Below are positions 8,837-18,150 of a stretch of 64,000 nucleotides of DNA, piece after piece. The translations under genes and the position numbers were made by a program. Numbering within the stretch: the stretch's first letter is position 1; each line of letters opens with the position of its first letter. This DNA comes from an uncultured Prevotella sp. (GTDB taxonomy: Bacteria; Bacteroidota; Bacteroidia; Bacteroidales; Bacteroidaceae). The stretch spans positions 21,696-85,695 of the forward strand of contig CAJOCR010000011.1 of assembly GCA_905236755.1 (NCBI GenBank), read 5' to 3'. Below the pieces are notes generated by a model, which made no database searches, was not told the DNA's origin, and saw only the letters and a program-made list of their open reading frames with translations.

Positions 8837-10039
8837 ATGGCAAAGAAAAAAGTAGTCGTAGCCTTTTCTGGTGGTCTCGACACATCATATACAGTAATGA
8901 AACTCGCCCAGGAAGGTTGGGATGTTTATGCTGCATGTGCTAACACTGGTGGCTTTAGCGAAGAACAGCTAAAGACAAACAAAGAGAATGCCTACAAGCT
9001 GGGCGCTGTAGAGTATGCTACTCTTGATGTTACCCAGGAATATTACGAGAAGAGTTTGAAATATATGATCTTCGGAAATGTTCTACGTAACAACTGTTAC
9101 CCTATCTCGGTTAGTTCAGAGAGAATATTCCAGGCTATTGCCATAGCACGCTATGCGAAAGAGATTGGTGCTGACGCCATTGCTCATGGCTCCACAGGAG
9201 CAGGCAACGACCAGATTCGTTTCGACATGACATTCCTCGTTATGGCTCCAGGTGTAGAAATCATTACTCTCACTCGTGACAAGGCTCTATCTCGTCAGGA
9301 GGAAGTTGATTACCTGAACGAGCACGGTTTCTTTGCCGACTTTACTAAACTAAAATATTCATATAACGTAGGTATCTGGGGAACAAGCATCTGTGGTGGC
9401 GAGCTCCTTGACCCTACACAAGGTCTGCCAGAGGAGGCTTATCTGAAGCACGTCACAGCAAAAGAGCCAGAAGCTGAACTAAAAATAACCTTCAAGAATG
9501 GTGAGATCGATGCTGTTAATGGCGAACACTTTGACGACAAGGTAAAAGCTATCCAGAAGATTGAAGAGATTGGCGCAAGCTATGCTATAGGTAGAGACTG
9601 CAACGTTGGCGACACCATTATTGGTATCAAGGGACGTGTTGGTTTCGAGGCAGCTGCTCCAAAGTTGATTATCGAGGCTCACCGTCTGCTTGAAAAGAGC
9701 ACCCTGAGCAAATGGCAGCAATACTGGAAAGACCAGTTAGGCAACTGGTATGGAATGTTCCTGCATGAGAGTCAGTATCTTGAGCCTGTAATGCCTGATA
9801 TGGAAGCATTCCTTACAAGCAGTCAGCGTCATGTTAACGGAACAGCTATTTTGAAGCTCCGTCCATATAGCTTTGAAACTATTGGTGTTGATTCTGACGA
9901 AGACCTTACCAAGAGTAAACTTGGCGAATATGGCGAAATGAACCACGGATGGACTGCTGACGATGCTAAGGGCTTCATCAAGATTACTTCTACTCCACTT
10001 CGTGTGTTCTACGGAATGCACCCAGAAGAGAAAAGATAA
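8837..10039 (+). CDS. argG: Argininosuccinate synthase
   Basis: 400 aa, standard length. The N-terminal PP-loop AFSGGLDTSYTVMKLA binds ATP. Further family motifs are GSTGAGNDQIRF (citrulline/aspartate site), SYNVGIWGTSICGGE and GIKGRVGFEAAAPKL. It joins citrulline and aspartate to argininosuccinate in the cytoplasm, the penultimate arginine step. It follows the GNAT gene by 20 bp and is the last gene before a repeat-filled gap of about 220 bp. No argH is present in the window. Confidence 0.97.
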   Translation: MAKKKVVVAFSGGLDTSYTVMKLAQEGWDVYAACANTGGFSEEQLKTNKENAYKLGAVEYATLDVTQEYYEKSLKYMIFGNVLRNNCYPISVSSERIFQAIAIARYAKEIGADAIAHGSTGAGNDQIRFDMTFLVMAPGVEIITLTRDKALSRQEEVDYLNEHGFFADFTKLKYSYNVGIWGTSICGGELLDPTQGLPEEAYLKHVTAKEPEAELKITFKNGEIDAVNGEHFDDKVKAIQKIEEIGASYAIGRDCNVGDTIIGIKGRVGFEAAAPKLIIEAHRLLEKSTLSKWQQYWKDQLGNWYGMFLHESQYLEPVMPDMEAFLTSSQRHVNGTAILKLRPYSFETIGVDSDEDLTKSKLGEYGEMNHGWTADDAKGFIKITSTPLRVFYGMHPEEKR

Positions 10040-10040
10040 T

Positions 10041-10178
10041 TTGGAATGACGAATTTGGAATTACAAATTATTCTAATTACGAGTTACGAATTTGAAATTA
10101 ATAATTCAAAATTACTAATTTATAATTGCGCTTTGCGCAACTAATTCAAAACTCGTAATTCGTAATTCAAAATTAGGA
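10041..10178. repeat. Self-complementary intergenic repeat, 8-bp word family, copy 1
   Basis: The stretch is built of AATTACGAATT/AATTCGTAATT words, with the left part (GAGTTACGAATTTGAA) repeated inverted on the right (TTCAAAACTCGTAATTC). A 31-bp core at 10117-10147 containing TTGCGCTTTGCGCAA is identical, in reverse orientation, to 18008-18038. Confidence 0.7.
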
Positions 10179-10259
10179 TTTGTGCTTTTTCTTTGATGAT
10201 GCAACTTTTCAGATAACCATTGCGTCTAATAAACAAAGAAATAATTAAAGCATACTAAT

Positions 10260-10460
10260 ATGTCAACAGGAAAAAGAATTTATCGTTCGGATGATCGCAT
10301 CCTTGGAGGTGTATGTGCAGGACTTGCAGAGTATTTTGAGTTTGACGCTACATGGGTACGCATTCTATATGCATTACTCACTTTCTGCACAGCCTTTAGC
10401 GGATGTCTCCTCTACATCATCATGTGGATAGTCATCCCTGACAAGAACAGAGTTTTATGA
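10260..10460 (+). CDS. PspC-domain small membrane protein
   Basis: 66 aa forming a single PspC domain: RIYRSDDRILGGVCAGLAEYF followed by a hydrophobic helix (residues 38-60, TAFSGCLLYIIMWIVIPD). PspC proteins are inner-membrane sensors or anti-toxin-like proteins in phage-shock responses; short single-domain forms are common in Bacteroidota. The stop codon overlaps the argC start in ATGA (10457-10460), so argC translation is probably coupled to this gene, an unusual partner for an arginine enzyme. Confidence 0.85.
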   Translation: MSTGKRIYRSDDRILGGVCAGLAEYFEFDATWVRILYALLTFCTAFSGCLLYIIMWIVIPDKNRVL

Positions 10461-11467
10461 TAAAAATCGGTATTCTCGGTGCAGCTGGTTATACAGGAGG
10501 CGAACTTATCCGCCTTCTGCTTAACCATCCTGAAGCCGAAATTGTTTTCGCTAATAGCGAAAGTAACGCTGGCAACCCTGTGACTGATGTTCACGAGGGT
10601 TTGCTAGGCGAAACAGAACTAAAGTTCACAGACCAACTACCTTTCGACAAGGTAGATGTAGTTTTTTTCTGCTTCGGTCACGGAAAGAGCGAAGCATTCA
10701 TGAAGGAACACGATATTCCCGCTAACGTTAAGATCATAGACTTAGCACAGGATTTCCGTCTGCATCCGCAATCAATTCCTAATGCAGGTGCAGCAGTACA
10801 TCCTACTGCCGACTGTCATGACTTTGTTTATGGTCTTCCAGAAATAAACCGAGATATTATTTCCAAAGCACAACATGTTGCTAACCCTGGTTGTTTTGCT
10901 ACCTGCATACAGTTAGGACTAATGCCTGCAGCTGCAATGAAACTTATCAATAGCGATGTTGCAGTGAATGCTATTACTGGTTCTACTGGTGCTGGTCAGA
11001 AGCCAGGAGCAACAACACACTTCTCATGGCGCAACAACAACCTGAGCATATACAAAGCATTCAAGCATCAGCATGTGCCTGAGATTCGTGAGAGTCTCAC
11101 ACAGGTGCAAGGATATCTTGATGCAAGCATAGACTTTATCCCTTATCGAGGAGATTTTGCTCGTGGAATCTTTGCTACCGAAGTAATCAAAACCGACAAG
11201 CCTCTTGAAGAGATCGTTGCTGGTTATAAGGAATACTACAAAGATGCAGTCTTTACACACTACAGCGACAAAGCAATAGACTTGAAACAGGTGGTAAACA
11301 CCAACAAAGCTATTGTTCATTGCGACAAGGTTGATGACAAGTTGCTCATCACTTCTTGTATTGACAACCTGCTGAAGGGAGCAGTTGGCCAGGCTGTACA
11401 AAACATGAATATCATGTTTGGAATAGACGAAACATCAGGTTTAAAACTTAAAGCAAGCGCATTTTAA
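10457..11467 (+). CDS. argC: N-acetyl-gamma-glutamyl-phosphate reductase
   Basis: 336 aa, type-1 ArgC length. The N-terminal Rossmann motif GILGAAGYTGGELIRLL binds NADPH. The active-site cysteine lies in NPGCFATCIQLGL, and GSTGAGQKPGATTHFSWRNNN matches the family substrate loop. It reduces N-acyl-glutamyl phosphate to the semialdehyde. It shares an ATGA overlap with the PspC gene and is followed 2 bp later by argD. Given the succinyl-type transcarbamylase downstream, the true substrate may be the N-succinyl derivative. Confidence 0.96.
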   Translation: MIKIGILGAAGYTGGELIRLLLNHPEAEIVFANSESNAGNPVTDVHEGLLGETELKFTDQLPFDKVDVVFFCFGHGKSEAFMKEHDIPANVKIIDLAQDFRLHPQSIPNAGAAVHPTADCHDFVYGLPEINRDIISKAQHVANPGCFATCIQLGLMPAAAMKLINSDVAVNAITGSTGAGQKPGATTHFSWRNNNLSIYKAFKHQHVPEIRESLTQVQGYLDASIDFIPYRGDFARGIFATEVIKTDKPLEEIVAGYKEYYKDAVFTHYSDKAIDLKQVVNTNKAIVHCDKVDDKLLITSCIDNLLKGAVGQAVQNMNIMFGIDETSGLKLKASAF

Positions 11468-11469
11468 TT

Positions 11470-12612
11470 ATGAAGTTATTTGATGTATATCCACTCTTTG
11501 ACATCAACATCGTTAAAGGTGAAGGAACAAAGGTTTGGGACGATAAGGGACAGGAATATCTCGATCTATATGGTGGTCATGCTGTTATCAGCATAGGCCA
11601 TTGCCATCCACACTACACAGAAAAGATTACCCAGCAGCTTAATGCCTTGGGCTTTTACAGCAACTCTGTTATCAACAAGCTGCAGGTGCAACTGGCTGAA
11701 CGCTTAGGAAAGATTAGCGGATATGATGACTATCAGTTCTTCCTTATCAATTCAGGAGCTGAAGCTAACGAGAACGCCTTGAAGTTAGCATCGTTCACTA
11801 ATGGTCGCAAACGTGTGTTAGCTTTAAACAAATCATTCCACGGTCGTACATCGCTTGCCGTTGAGGTGACAAACAATCCTAAGATTGTAGCTCATATCAA
11901 CGACAATGGTCATGTAACCTTCTTGCCTATCAACGACCTTGAGGCATGGGAAAAAGAACTTGCAAAGGGTGATGTGTGTGCTGTCATTCTGGAATGTATC
12001 CAAGGTGTAGGCGGTTGTAACATGGTAAACGAGGAGTTTGCTCAGGGACTTGAGAAAGCCTGCAAGAAATATGGAACAATACTTATCTGTGACGAGATAC
12101 AATGTGGTTATGGTCGTACAGGTAAATTCTTTGCACACCAATGGCTGAACATACATCCTGATCTTATCACAGTAGCCAAGGGAATTGGTAATGGTTTTCC
12201 TATCGGTGGTCTGCTTATATCACCTGAGTTCACACCAGTATATGGAAGATTAGGTACTACTTTCGGAGGTAATCACCTTGCTTGTTCGGCAGCCTTGGCT
12301 GTTCTTGATGTTTTTGAGAACGAAGGACTTGTTGAGAATGCACACCTTGTAGGCGAATATTTCATCGAGCAACTCAAAGAACTACAGAAAACAGAACCAC
12401 ATATCACTGATGTACGTGGTAAGGGACTGATGATAGGAGTAGAGATGGATATTCCACAGAAGGATGTAAGAAACAAACTTATCTACGATGAGCATGTTTT
12501 CACAGGTTGTGCCTCTACCAATATCCTAAGAATACTCCCTCCACTTGTGCTTACCAAAGACGATGTGGATGAATTCATGAAGAGATTTAAGAAAGTACTC
12601 AAAACTATTTAA
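11470..12612 (+). CDS. argD: Acyl-ornithine aminotransferase (class III, PLP)
   Basis: 380 aa, a class-III aminotransferase. Visible motifs are the PLP-phosphate loop NSGAEANENALKLA, the Asp that pairs with the pyridine nitrogen in LICDEIQCGYGRTG, and the Schiff-base lysine in VAKGIGNGFPIGG. It converts N-acyl-glutamate semialdehyde to N-acyl-ornithine. It is tightly packed between argC (2 bp) and proC (2 bp), one translational unit. ArgD could also act on succinyl intermediates. Confidence 0.95.
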   Translation: MKLFDVYPLFDINIVKGEGTKVWDDKGQEYLDLYGGHAVISIGHCHPHYTEKITQQLNALGFYSNSVINKLQVQLAERLGKISGYDDYQFFLINSGAEANENALKLASFTNGRKRVLALNKSFHGRTSLAVEVTNNPKIVAHINDNGHVTFLPINDLEAWEKELAKGDVCAVILECIQGVGGCNMVNEEFAQGLEKACKKYGTILICDEIQCGYGRTGKFFAHQWLNIHPDLITVAKGIGNGFPIGGLLISPEFTPVYGRLGTTFGGNHLACSAALAVLDVFENEGLVENAHLVGEYFIEQLKELQKTEPHITDVRGKGLMIGVEMDIPQKDVRNKLIYDEHVFTGCASTNILRILPPLVLTKDDVDEFMKRFKKVLKTI

Positions 12613-12614
12613 CT

Positions 12615-13400
12615 ATGAAAATATCTATAATTGGAGCAGGCGCCATGGGTGGTGCTTTTGCGGAAGGACTGCTTAAGTCGAATACTTTTGCAGCTAACGA
12701 CATTACCGTTGCCGACCCATACCAGCCTACTCTTGACCACTTTAAAAGTGAAGGAGCAAATGTTACTTCCGACAATCGTTCTGCAGCTAAAGATGCAGAC
12801 ATCGTTGCTGTGGTGGTGAAGCCATGGCTTGTAGAACAGGTACTTACTGAAATAAAAGAGGTGCTCGATTATAGCAAACAGTTACTTATTATTATTGCTG
12901 CTGGCATTTCATCAGAAAGTATCAAGACATGGATGAGCAAAAACGGTGCTACACCACATTTCTTTCTTACCATTCCTAACATAGCAATTGCAGAAAAGGC
13001 AAGTATGACATTCATCGTTCCTGTTGATGCTACTGCCGAAGAAACACAAATCATAAGCAATATATTTGATGAGCTTGGTGGCTGCCTGATTACCGAGGAG
13101 CGACTTCTTGGTGCAGGAACAACACTTGCATCATGTGGTATTGCATATGCTATGCGCTATGTACGTGCTGCTGCCGAAGGTGGTGTAGAGCTCGGCTTCA
13201 AAGCCAAGGATGCAACGAAGATTGTTCTGCAAACTATGGAAGGTGCAGTAAAACTGCTACAGGCAACAGGCGAACATCCAGAATCAGCTATAGATAAGGT
13301 AACTACACCAGGTGGAGTTACCATAAAAGGACTGAATGCCATGGAACATTATGGCTTCAGTAATGCTGTAATAGAAGGGCTGAAAGCAGGCTGCAAATAA
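12615..13400 (+). CDS. proC: Pyrroline-5-carboxylate reductase
   Basis: 261 aa. The N-terminal Rossmann motif IIGAGAMGGAFAEGLL binds NAD(P)H. The C-terminal dimer domain has GAGTTLASCGIAYAMRYVRAA and the signature VTTPGGVTIKGL. It performs the last proline step, reduction of pyrroline-5-carboxylate. The 2-bp gap to argD and a terminator immediately downstream mark it as the end of the PspC-argC-argD-proC operon. Coupling proC to arg genes links the two glutamate-derived pathways. Confidence 0.96.
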   Translation: MKISIIGAGAMGGAFAEGLLKSNTFAANDITVADPYQPTLDHFKSEGANVTSDNRSAAKDADIVAVVVKPWLVEQVLTEIKEVLDYSKQLLIIIAAGISSESIKTWMSKNGATPHFFLTIPNIAIAEKASMTFIVPVDATAEETQIISNIFDELGGCLITEERLLGAGTTLASCGIAYAMRYVRAAAEGGVELGFKAKDATKIVLQTMEGAVKLLQATGEHPESAIDKVTTPGGVTIKGLNAMEHYGFSNAVIEGLKAGCK

Positions 13401-13413
13401 TAGCATATTGGAG

Positions 13414-13450
13414 ATACTGCACAAAGTTTCTGGTTTGTGCAGTATTTTTC
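13414..13450 (+). terminator. Terminator after proC
   Basis: ATACTGCACAAA pairs perfectly with TTTGTGCAGTAT (12 bp, loop GTTTCTGG), followed by TTTTTC. Confidence 0.85.
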
Positions 13451-13512
13451 ATTTCTTTACACAAGTTTAAAGAAATAAACATTAGCTATACCTATCTCTA
13501 AGAAAAAATTCA

Positions 13513-13520
13513 TACTTTTG
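13513..13520 (+). promoter_or_regulatory. -7 element for the XRE-cupin gene
   Basis: TACTTTTG, a perfect TAnnTTTG, 30 bp before the ATG. No exact TTTG is seen at the -33 position. Confidence 0.55.
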
Positions 13521-13549
13521 TCCGAAATTAAATACTAAAGACGAAAAAA

Positions 13550-14104
13550 ATGGAAGAATCTATCAAACAAATCGGAGAACGCTTAAAAGGACTCCGTGAC
13601 GTTCTCGACATACCTGCCGAGGAGGTTGCCGAACTCTGCGGCATTTCTCTTGAACACTACTTGAAGATAGAAGCAGGTGAAGCTGACCCATCAGTATATC
13701 GCCTGAGCAAAATATCTAAGAGATATGGTATAGACCTTGATGTGCTTCTCTTTGGAGAAGAACCTCGAATGAGTACATATTATCTTACCCGTAAGGGAAA
13801 AGGTCAGGAAATAGACCGTAATGATGATTATAAATATCAAAGTCTGGCAGCTGGATTCCGTGGTCGTAAGATGGATCCTTTCTTTGTACAGGTAGACCCA
13901 CTTCCTGGTGATACCAACCACAACCAGAACCACCACGATGGTCAGGAGTTTGACTACATCCTCAAGGGAAGTCTTGAGTTGACAATCGACGACAAGGTAC
14001 TGGTATTGAATCCTGGCGACAGTATCCATTTTGATGGCTCACGCCCTCATTGTATGCGTGCGCTTAATGACGAGCCAGTAAATTTCATTTGCGTAATCAT
14101 TTAA
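13550..14104 (+). CDS. XRE-family regulator with C-terminal cupin domain
   Basis: 184 aa. Residues 5-65 form an XRE helix-turn-helix (IGERLKGLRDVL, then VAELCGISLEHYLKIEAGEADPSVYRLSKISKRYGID). Residues 110-184 form a cupin_2 barrel (HNQNHHDGQEFDYILKGSLELTI, LNPGDSIHFDGSRPHCM), with histidines placed to bind a metal or small ligand. Such fusions are typically repressors that sense a small metabolite. It begins its own transcription unit and precedes the acyl-CoA synthetase by 15 bp, so it probably controls that enzyme and may sense its substrate or product. Confidence 0.88.
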   Translation: MEESIKQIGERLKGLRDVLDIPAEEVAELCGISLEHYLKIEAGEADPSVYRLSKISKRYGIDLDVLLFGEEPRMSTYYLTRKGKGQEIDRNDDYKYQSLAAGFRGRKMDPFFVQVDPLPGDTNHNQNHHDGQEFDYILKGSLELTIDDKVLVLNPGDSIHFDGSRPHCMRALNDEPVNFICVII

Positions 14105-14119
14105 AAAGAGATAATAACA

Positions 14120-15796
14120 ATGATCGAGAGATTTCTTAAGCAGACTCATTTCACTTCAGAGGAAGATTTCAAAGAGAACCTGCATTTCATAATTCCAGAG
14201 AATTTTAATTTTGCCTACGATGTCATGGACGAATGGGCACGCATCGAGCCAAACAAAGTGTGCTTGCTGTGGACCAGCGAACGTGGCGAGGAGGTGAAAA
14301 CAACATATAAGCAGTTCAAGGAACAGACAGACCAGACTGCTTCTTACTTCCAGACCTTAGGTATTGGTCGCGGAGACAAGGTGATGCTTATACTTAAACG
14401 TCACTACCAGTGGTGGCTGAGCATGATGGCTCTTTGCAAGATTGGTGCAGTAGCCATTCCTGCAACACACATGCTCACCAAGCACGACATCGTATATCGT
14501 AATAATCGTGCAAGCGTGAAGGCTATCATCTGCGTCAACGACGAATATGTTACCACTCAAGTGAAGGAAGCGATGACCGAAAGTCCTACAGTGAAAAAAC
14601 TTGTTGCCGTAAACTCTATGATAGAAGGCGACAAGGCTGTTCCTGAAGGCTTTCACAACTGGCACGAAGAATGGGCACAAGCTCCACATTTCCGTCGTCC
14701 AGAAAATGTCAATGAGAACGACGACACCATGTTGATGTATTTCACCAGCGGAACAAGTGGTGAACCAAAGATGGTTGCTCATGACCACTTGTATGCTTTA
14801 GGTCACCTCACGACAGGTGTTTTCTGGCATAACCTCAATGAAAATAGTCTGCACCTTACCGTTGCTGATACAGGTTGGGGTAAGGCAGTATGGGGCAAGC
14901 TCTATGGTCAATGGTTTGCTGGTGCAACAGTATTTGTGTATGACCACGAGAAGTTCACAGCCGAGAAGATTATGCGTGCTATGGAGAAATATCGTGTTAC
15001 CTCTTTCTGTGCACCACCTACCATTTATCGTTTTATGATATTGGAAGACTTCAGTAAATACGATCTGAGCAGTCTAAAGTATTGCACAACAGCAGGCGAA
15101 GCTATGAACCCATCTGTTGAGGATACATTCTTCAAACTCACAAACATACATATCATGGAGGGGTTCGGACAGACAGAAACAACAATGACCTTAGGCACCT
15201 TCCCTTGGATCAAACCAAAACCAGGAAGTATGGGTAAGCCTAACCCACAGTATGATGTATGTATTCTTCGTGAAGACGGTACAGCATGCGAGGATGGTGA
15301 GAAGGGTGAGATATGTATCAACACTCTCAACGGCAAGGCTATCGGACTGTTCAAAGGCTATTATCGTGATGAGGAAAAGACACATGATGTATGGCACGAT
15401 GGTATCTATCACACAGGTGATATGGCTTGGCGCGATGAAGATGGCTATTATTGGTTTGTTGGCCGTACAGACGATGTTATTAAGAGCTCAGGCTATCGCA
15501 TTGGTCCGTTCGAGGTTGAGAACGCACTCATGACTCATCCAGCAGTAGTAGAATGTGCCATCACAGGTGTTCCTGATCCTATACGTGGAATGGTTGTAAA
15601 GGCTACTGTTGTCCTGGCAGACGAATACAAGGCTAAGGCTGGCGATGAACTTATCAAGGAATTGCAGAATCACGTAAAGCATGAAACTGCTCCTTATAAA
15701 TATCCACGTGTCATAGAGTTTGTTGATGAACTGCCTAAGACTATTTCTGGAAAGATTCGTCGTGTAGAAATACGCGATAATGATTCTAAGAAATAA
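14120..15796 (+). CDS. AMP-forming acyl-CoA synthetase
   Basis: 558 aa ANL-superfamily ligase. Visible motifs are the P-loop MYFTSGTSGEPKMV, the A5-like EGFGQTETT, the A7/A8 region YHTGDMAWRDEDGYYWFVGRTDDVIKSSGYR (split here as two hallmarks, YHTGDMA and GRTDDVIKSSGYR) and the catalytic lysine in PKTISGKIRR. The layout resembles medium-chain or acetyl-CoA synthetases. It activates a carboxylic acid to acyl-CoA through an acyl-AMP in the cytoplasm; the exact acid cannot be read. It follows the XRE-cupin gene by 15 bp as a bicistron. Confidence 0.88.
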   Translation: MIERFLKQTHFTSEEDFKENLHFIIPENFNFAYDVMDEWARIEPNKVCLLWTSERGEEVKTTYKQFKEQTDQTASYFQTLGIGRGDKVMLILKRHYQWWLSMMALCKIGAVAIPATHMLTKHDIVYRNNRASVKAIICVNDEYVTTQVKEAMTESPTVKKLVAVNSMIEGDKAVPEGFHNWHEEWAQAPHFRRPENVNENDDTMLMYFTSGTSGEPKMVAHDHLYALGHLTTGVFWHNLNENSLHLTVADTGWGKAVWGKLYGQWFAGATVFVYDHEKFTAEKIMRAMEKYRVTSFCAPPTIYRFMILEDFSKYDLSSLKYCTTAGEAMNPSVEDTFFKLTNIHIMEGFGQTETTMTLGTFPWIKPKPGSMGKPNPQYDVCILREDGTACEDGEKGEICINTLNGKAIGLFKGYYRDEEKTHDVWHDGIYHTGDMAWRDEDGYYWFVGRTDDVIKSSGYRIGPFEVENALMTHPAVVECAITGVPDPIRGMVVKATVVLADEYKAKAGDELIKELQNHVKHETAPYKYPRVIEFVDELPKTISGKIRRVEIRDNDSKK

Positions 15797-15805
15797 ATTG
15801 AGGTT

Positions 15806-15926
15806 GTGAGTTTATAAGTTTTTGAGTTGATAAGTTGCAAACACACGACAAAAATCAAAACTCAAAAACTTATAACTAAACAACTTACGAACTCAATACT
15901 TATAAACTTACGAAACTTATAAACTC
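15806..15926. repeat. Self-complementary intergenic repeat, AACTTATA words
   Basis: The left side carries GAGTTTATAAGTTTTTGAGTT and the right side its inverse, AACTCAAAAACTTATAAC, plus further AACTTA words every 6-9 bp to 15926. It belongs to the ~8-bp word family. Confidence 0.65.
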
Positions 15927-15951
15927 AAGCACTAATATTTGAATAGAGACG

Positions 15952-16722
15952 ATGAAACGAATAGTAGTAAAAGTGGGCAGTAATGTGCTGACCCGAAATG
16001 ACGGAAAACTCGACGTAACACGTATGTCGGCTATTGTTGATCAGCTGGTGTGGTTACGCCGTCATGATTACGAGATCATACTTGTGTCTTCAGGTGCCGT
16101 GTCAGCAGGAAGAGACGAGCTTCATCCCGACCATGAACTTGACAGCGTGGAACAACGACAGCTTTTCTCGGCTATGGGACAGGTGAAGTTGATGACTCTT
16201 TACTACGATCTTTTCAGAGAATACAATATCAAAGTGGGTCAGGTGCTTACAACTAAAGACCACTTTGCAAATGAAGATGCATATCAAAACCAGAAGCGTT
16301 GTATCTCTACTATGCTCAGTAATGGTGTCATCCCTATCGTAAACGAAAATGATACTGTGTGCCTCACCGAGCTTATGTTTACAGATAATGATGAACTATC
16401 TGGCCTAATTGCTGAGATGATGAAGGCAGAAACACTTGTCCTTCTCACAAATGTTGACGGTATATATAACGGTGACCCAAAAGATCCAAACACTCGTATC
16501 ATACCGTCTGTTTACTACGATCGTGACATTAGCGAATATGCTTCTGACGAGAAGAGTTCTAACGGACGAGGCGGTATGGCATCAAAAGCAAAGACTGCTC
16601 ATGAGATTGCCAACAAGGGTATCCGTGTTATCATAGCCAACGGCAACACTCCAAATATTCTTATAAACCTGAAGGAGCAACCTATGAATACTATGCACAC
16701 GGAGTTTGTAGCACGAAAATAA
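15952..16722 (+). CDS. proB: Glutamate 5-kinase, short form without PUA domain
   Basis: 256 aa. The amino-acid kinase fold is complete: VVKVGSNVLT at the N-terminus, LVSSGAVSAGRDEL, VPIVNENDTV-like IPIVNENDTVC, LVLLTNVDGIYNGDP and GRGGMASKAKTAHEI. It phosphorylates glutamate for proline synthesis. E. coli ProB is about 367 aa with a C-terminal PUA domain; this protein ends after the kinase domain, a short form known in several phyla. It is followed 16 bp later by proA, so the two form an operon. Confidence 0.95.
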   Translation: MKRIVVKVGSNVLTRNDGKLDVTRMSAIVDQLVWLRRHDYEIILVSSGAVSAGRDELHPDHELDSVEQRQLFSAMGQVKLMTLYYDLFREYNIKVGQVLTTKDHFANEDAYQNQKRCISTMLSNGVIPIVNENDTVCLTELMFTDNDELSGLIAEMMKAETLVLLTNVDGIYNGDPKDPNTRIIPSVYYDRDISEYASDEKSSNGRGGMASKAKTAHEIANKGIRVIIANGNTPNILINLKEQPMNTMHTEFVARK

Positions 16723-16738
16723 TAAAAGATAAAAAACT

Positions 16739-17986
16739 ATGACCACTCAAGAGATATTCAAAAACGTTAAATATGCCAGCTACACGCTGACATTCCTTGA
16801 CGACAGCAAGCGTAATGAGATTCTGCAAACTGTGGCAGATTCTATCATAGACAACAAGGAAAAACTCCTTGAAGCTAATGCCGAAGACCTTGCTAAAATG
16901 GATAAGACGAATCCTCTTTACGACAGGTTGCAGCTCACAGATAAGCGTCTTGAGGATATAGCCTCAGATATGCGCCATGTAAGTATGCTTCCCTCCCCTC
17001 TTGGCAGAACCCTAAAGGAAAAGACTTTAGAAAATGGTTTGCATCTACGTAGAGTAAGCGTTCCTTTTGGTGTCATAGGCATGATTTACGAGGCTCGCCC
17101 GAATGTTACATTCGATGTATTCTCACTTTGTTTCAAGAGTGGAAATGCTTGCATTCTAAAAGGCGGCAAGGATGCCGACAACAGCAATAAGGCTGGTGTA
17201 GCACTCATAAAGAATGTTTTGAAGAAATATGGCATCAATGAGCATGTGGTTGAGCTATTACCAGCCTCACACGAGGCAACAGGCGAGATGCTTAATGCCG
17301 TTGGATATGTTGACCTTGTGATACCACGTGGTGGAAGAAAGCTTATTGACTTCGTGCGTAACAACGCCAAAGTGCCATGTATAGAAACAGGTGCAGGAGT
17401 TGTGAACACATATCTCGACAAGGATGGCGACATAGATATGGCTGCTGCCATAGTGAACAACGGCAAAACACGAAGAGTGAGCGTTTGTAATGCCCTCGAC
17501 TGTTTGATTGTTCACGAAAAGCAAATGTCTAATCTCTATAAGGTCTGTGATCCGTTGAGCGAAAGCAAAGTGATGATATATGCTGATGAGCGTGCATTTA
17601 CAGCTCTCTACGGCAAATATCCAGAAGAACTGTTGAAACATGCCACAGCAGAAAGTTTCGGCACCGAGTATATGGATTACAAAATGGCTATTCGCACAGT
17701 AGATAGCGTAGAAGAAGCCTTAAACCATATTCAACAATACGGTTCTGGACATAGTGAAGCTATCATAACAAACAACAAAGACACAGCTCACTTATTTGAA
17801 CAAAGGGTTGATGCAGCCTGCGTTTATGTTAATGCACCAACAAGTTTTACCGATGGTGCACAGTTTGGATTAGGTGCCGAGATAGGTATAAGCACTCAGA
17901 AACTTGGTGCCCGCGGCCCAATGGCTTTAGAGGAAATAACAACCTATAAATGGCTTATTGAAGGAAGTGGACAGATTAGGAATTAA
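16739..17986 (+). CDS. proA: Gamma-glutamyl phosphate reductase
   Basis: 415 aa, standard ProA length. Typical aldehyde-dehydrogenase-superfamily motifs are [43 protein letters not shown] and [12 protein letters not shown], with the catalytic cysteine in [11 protein letters not shown]. It reduces gamma-glutamyl phosphate to the semialdehyde that cyclises to pyrroline-5-carboxylate. With proB upstream and proC in the neighbouring operon, the whole proline pathway lies in this window. Confidence 0.97.
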   Translation: MTTQEIFKNVKYASYTLTFLDDSKRNEILQTVADSIIDNKEKLLEANAEDLAKMDKTNPLYDRLQLTDKRLEDIASDMRHVSMLPSPLGRTLKEKTLENGLHLRRVSVPFGVIGMIYEARPNVTFDVFSLCFKSGNACILKGGKDADNSNKAGVALIKNVLKKYGINEHVVELLPASHEATGEMLNAVGYVDLVIPRGGRKLIDFVRNNAKVPCIETGAGVVNTYLDKDGDIDMAAAIVNNGKTRRVSVCNALDCLIVHEKQMSNLYKVCDPLSESKVMIYADERAFTALYGKYPEELLKHATAESFGTEYMDYKMAIRTVDSVEEALNHIQQYGSGHSEAIITNNKDTAHLFEQRVDAACVYVNAPTSFTDGAQFGLGAEIGISTQKLGARGPMALEEITTYKWLIEGSGQIRN

Positions 17987-18142
17987 AAGTTTTGAATTAC
18001 GAATTTGGAATTAGTTGCGCAAAGCGCAATTATAAATTATTTAATTTAAAATTATTAATTCACAACTCGTAATTAAAATAATTCGTAATTTGTAACTCGT
18101 AATTCGTAATTAAAATAATTCGTAACTCGTAACTTGTAATTA
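17986..18142. repeat. Intergenic repeat, 8-bp word family, copy 2
   Basis: Repeated words AATTCGTA, ACTCGTA and ACTTGTA fill the proA/transcarbamylase gap. The stretch 18008-18038 is the exact reverse complement of 10117-10147 (31 of 31 bases). Confidence 0.7.
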
Positions 18143-18150
18143 TCAAAGAT

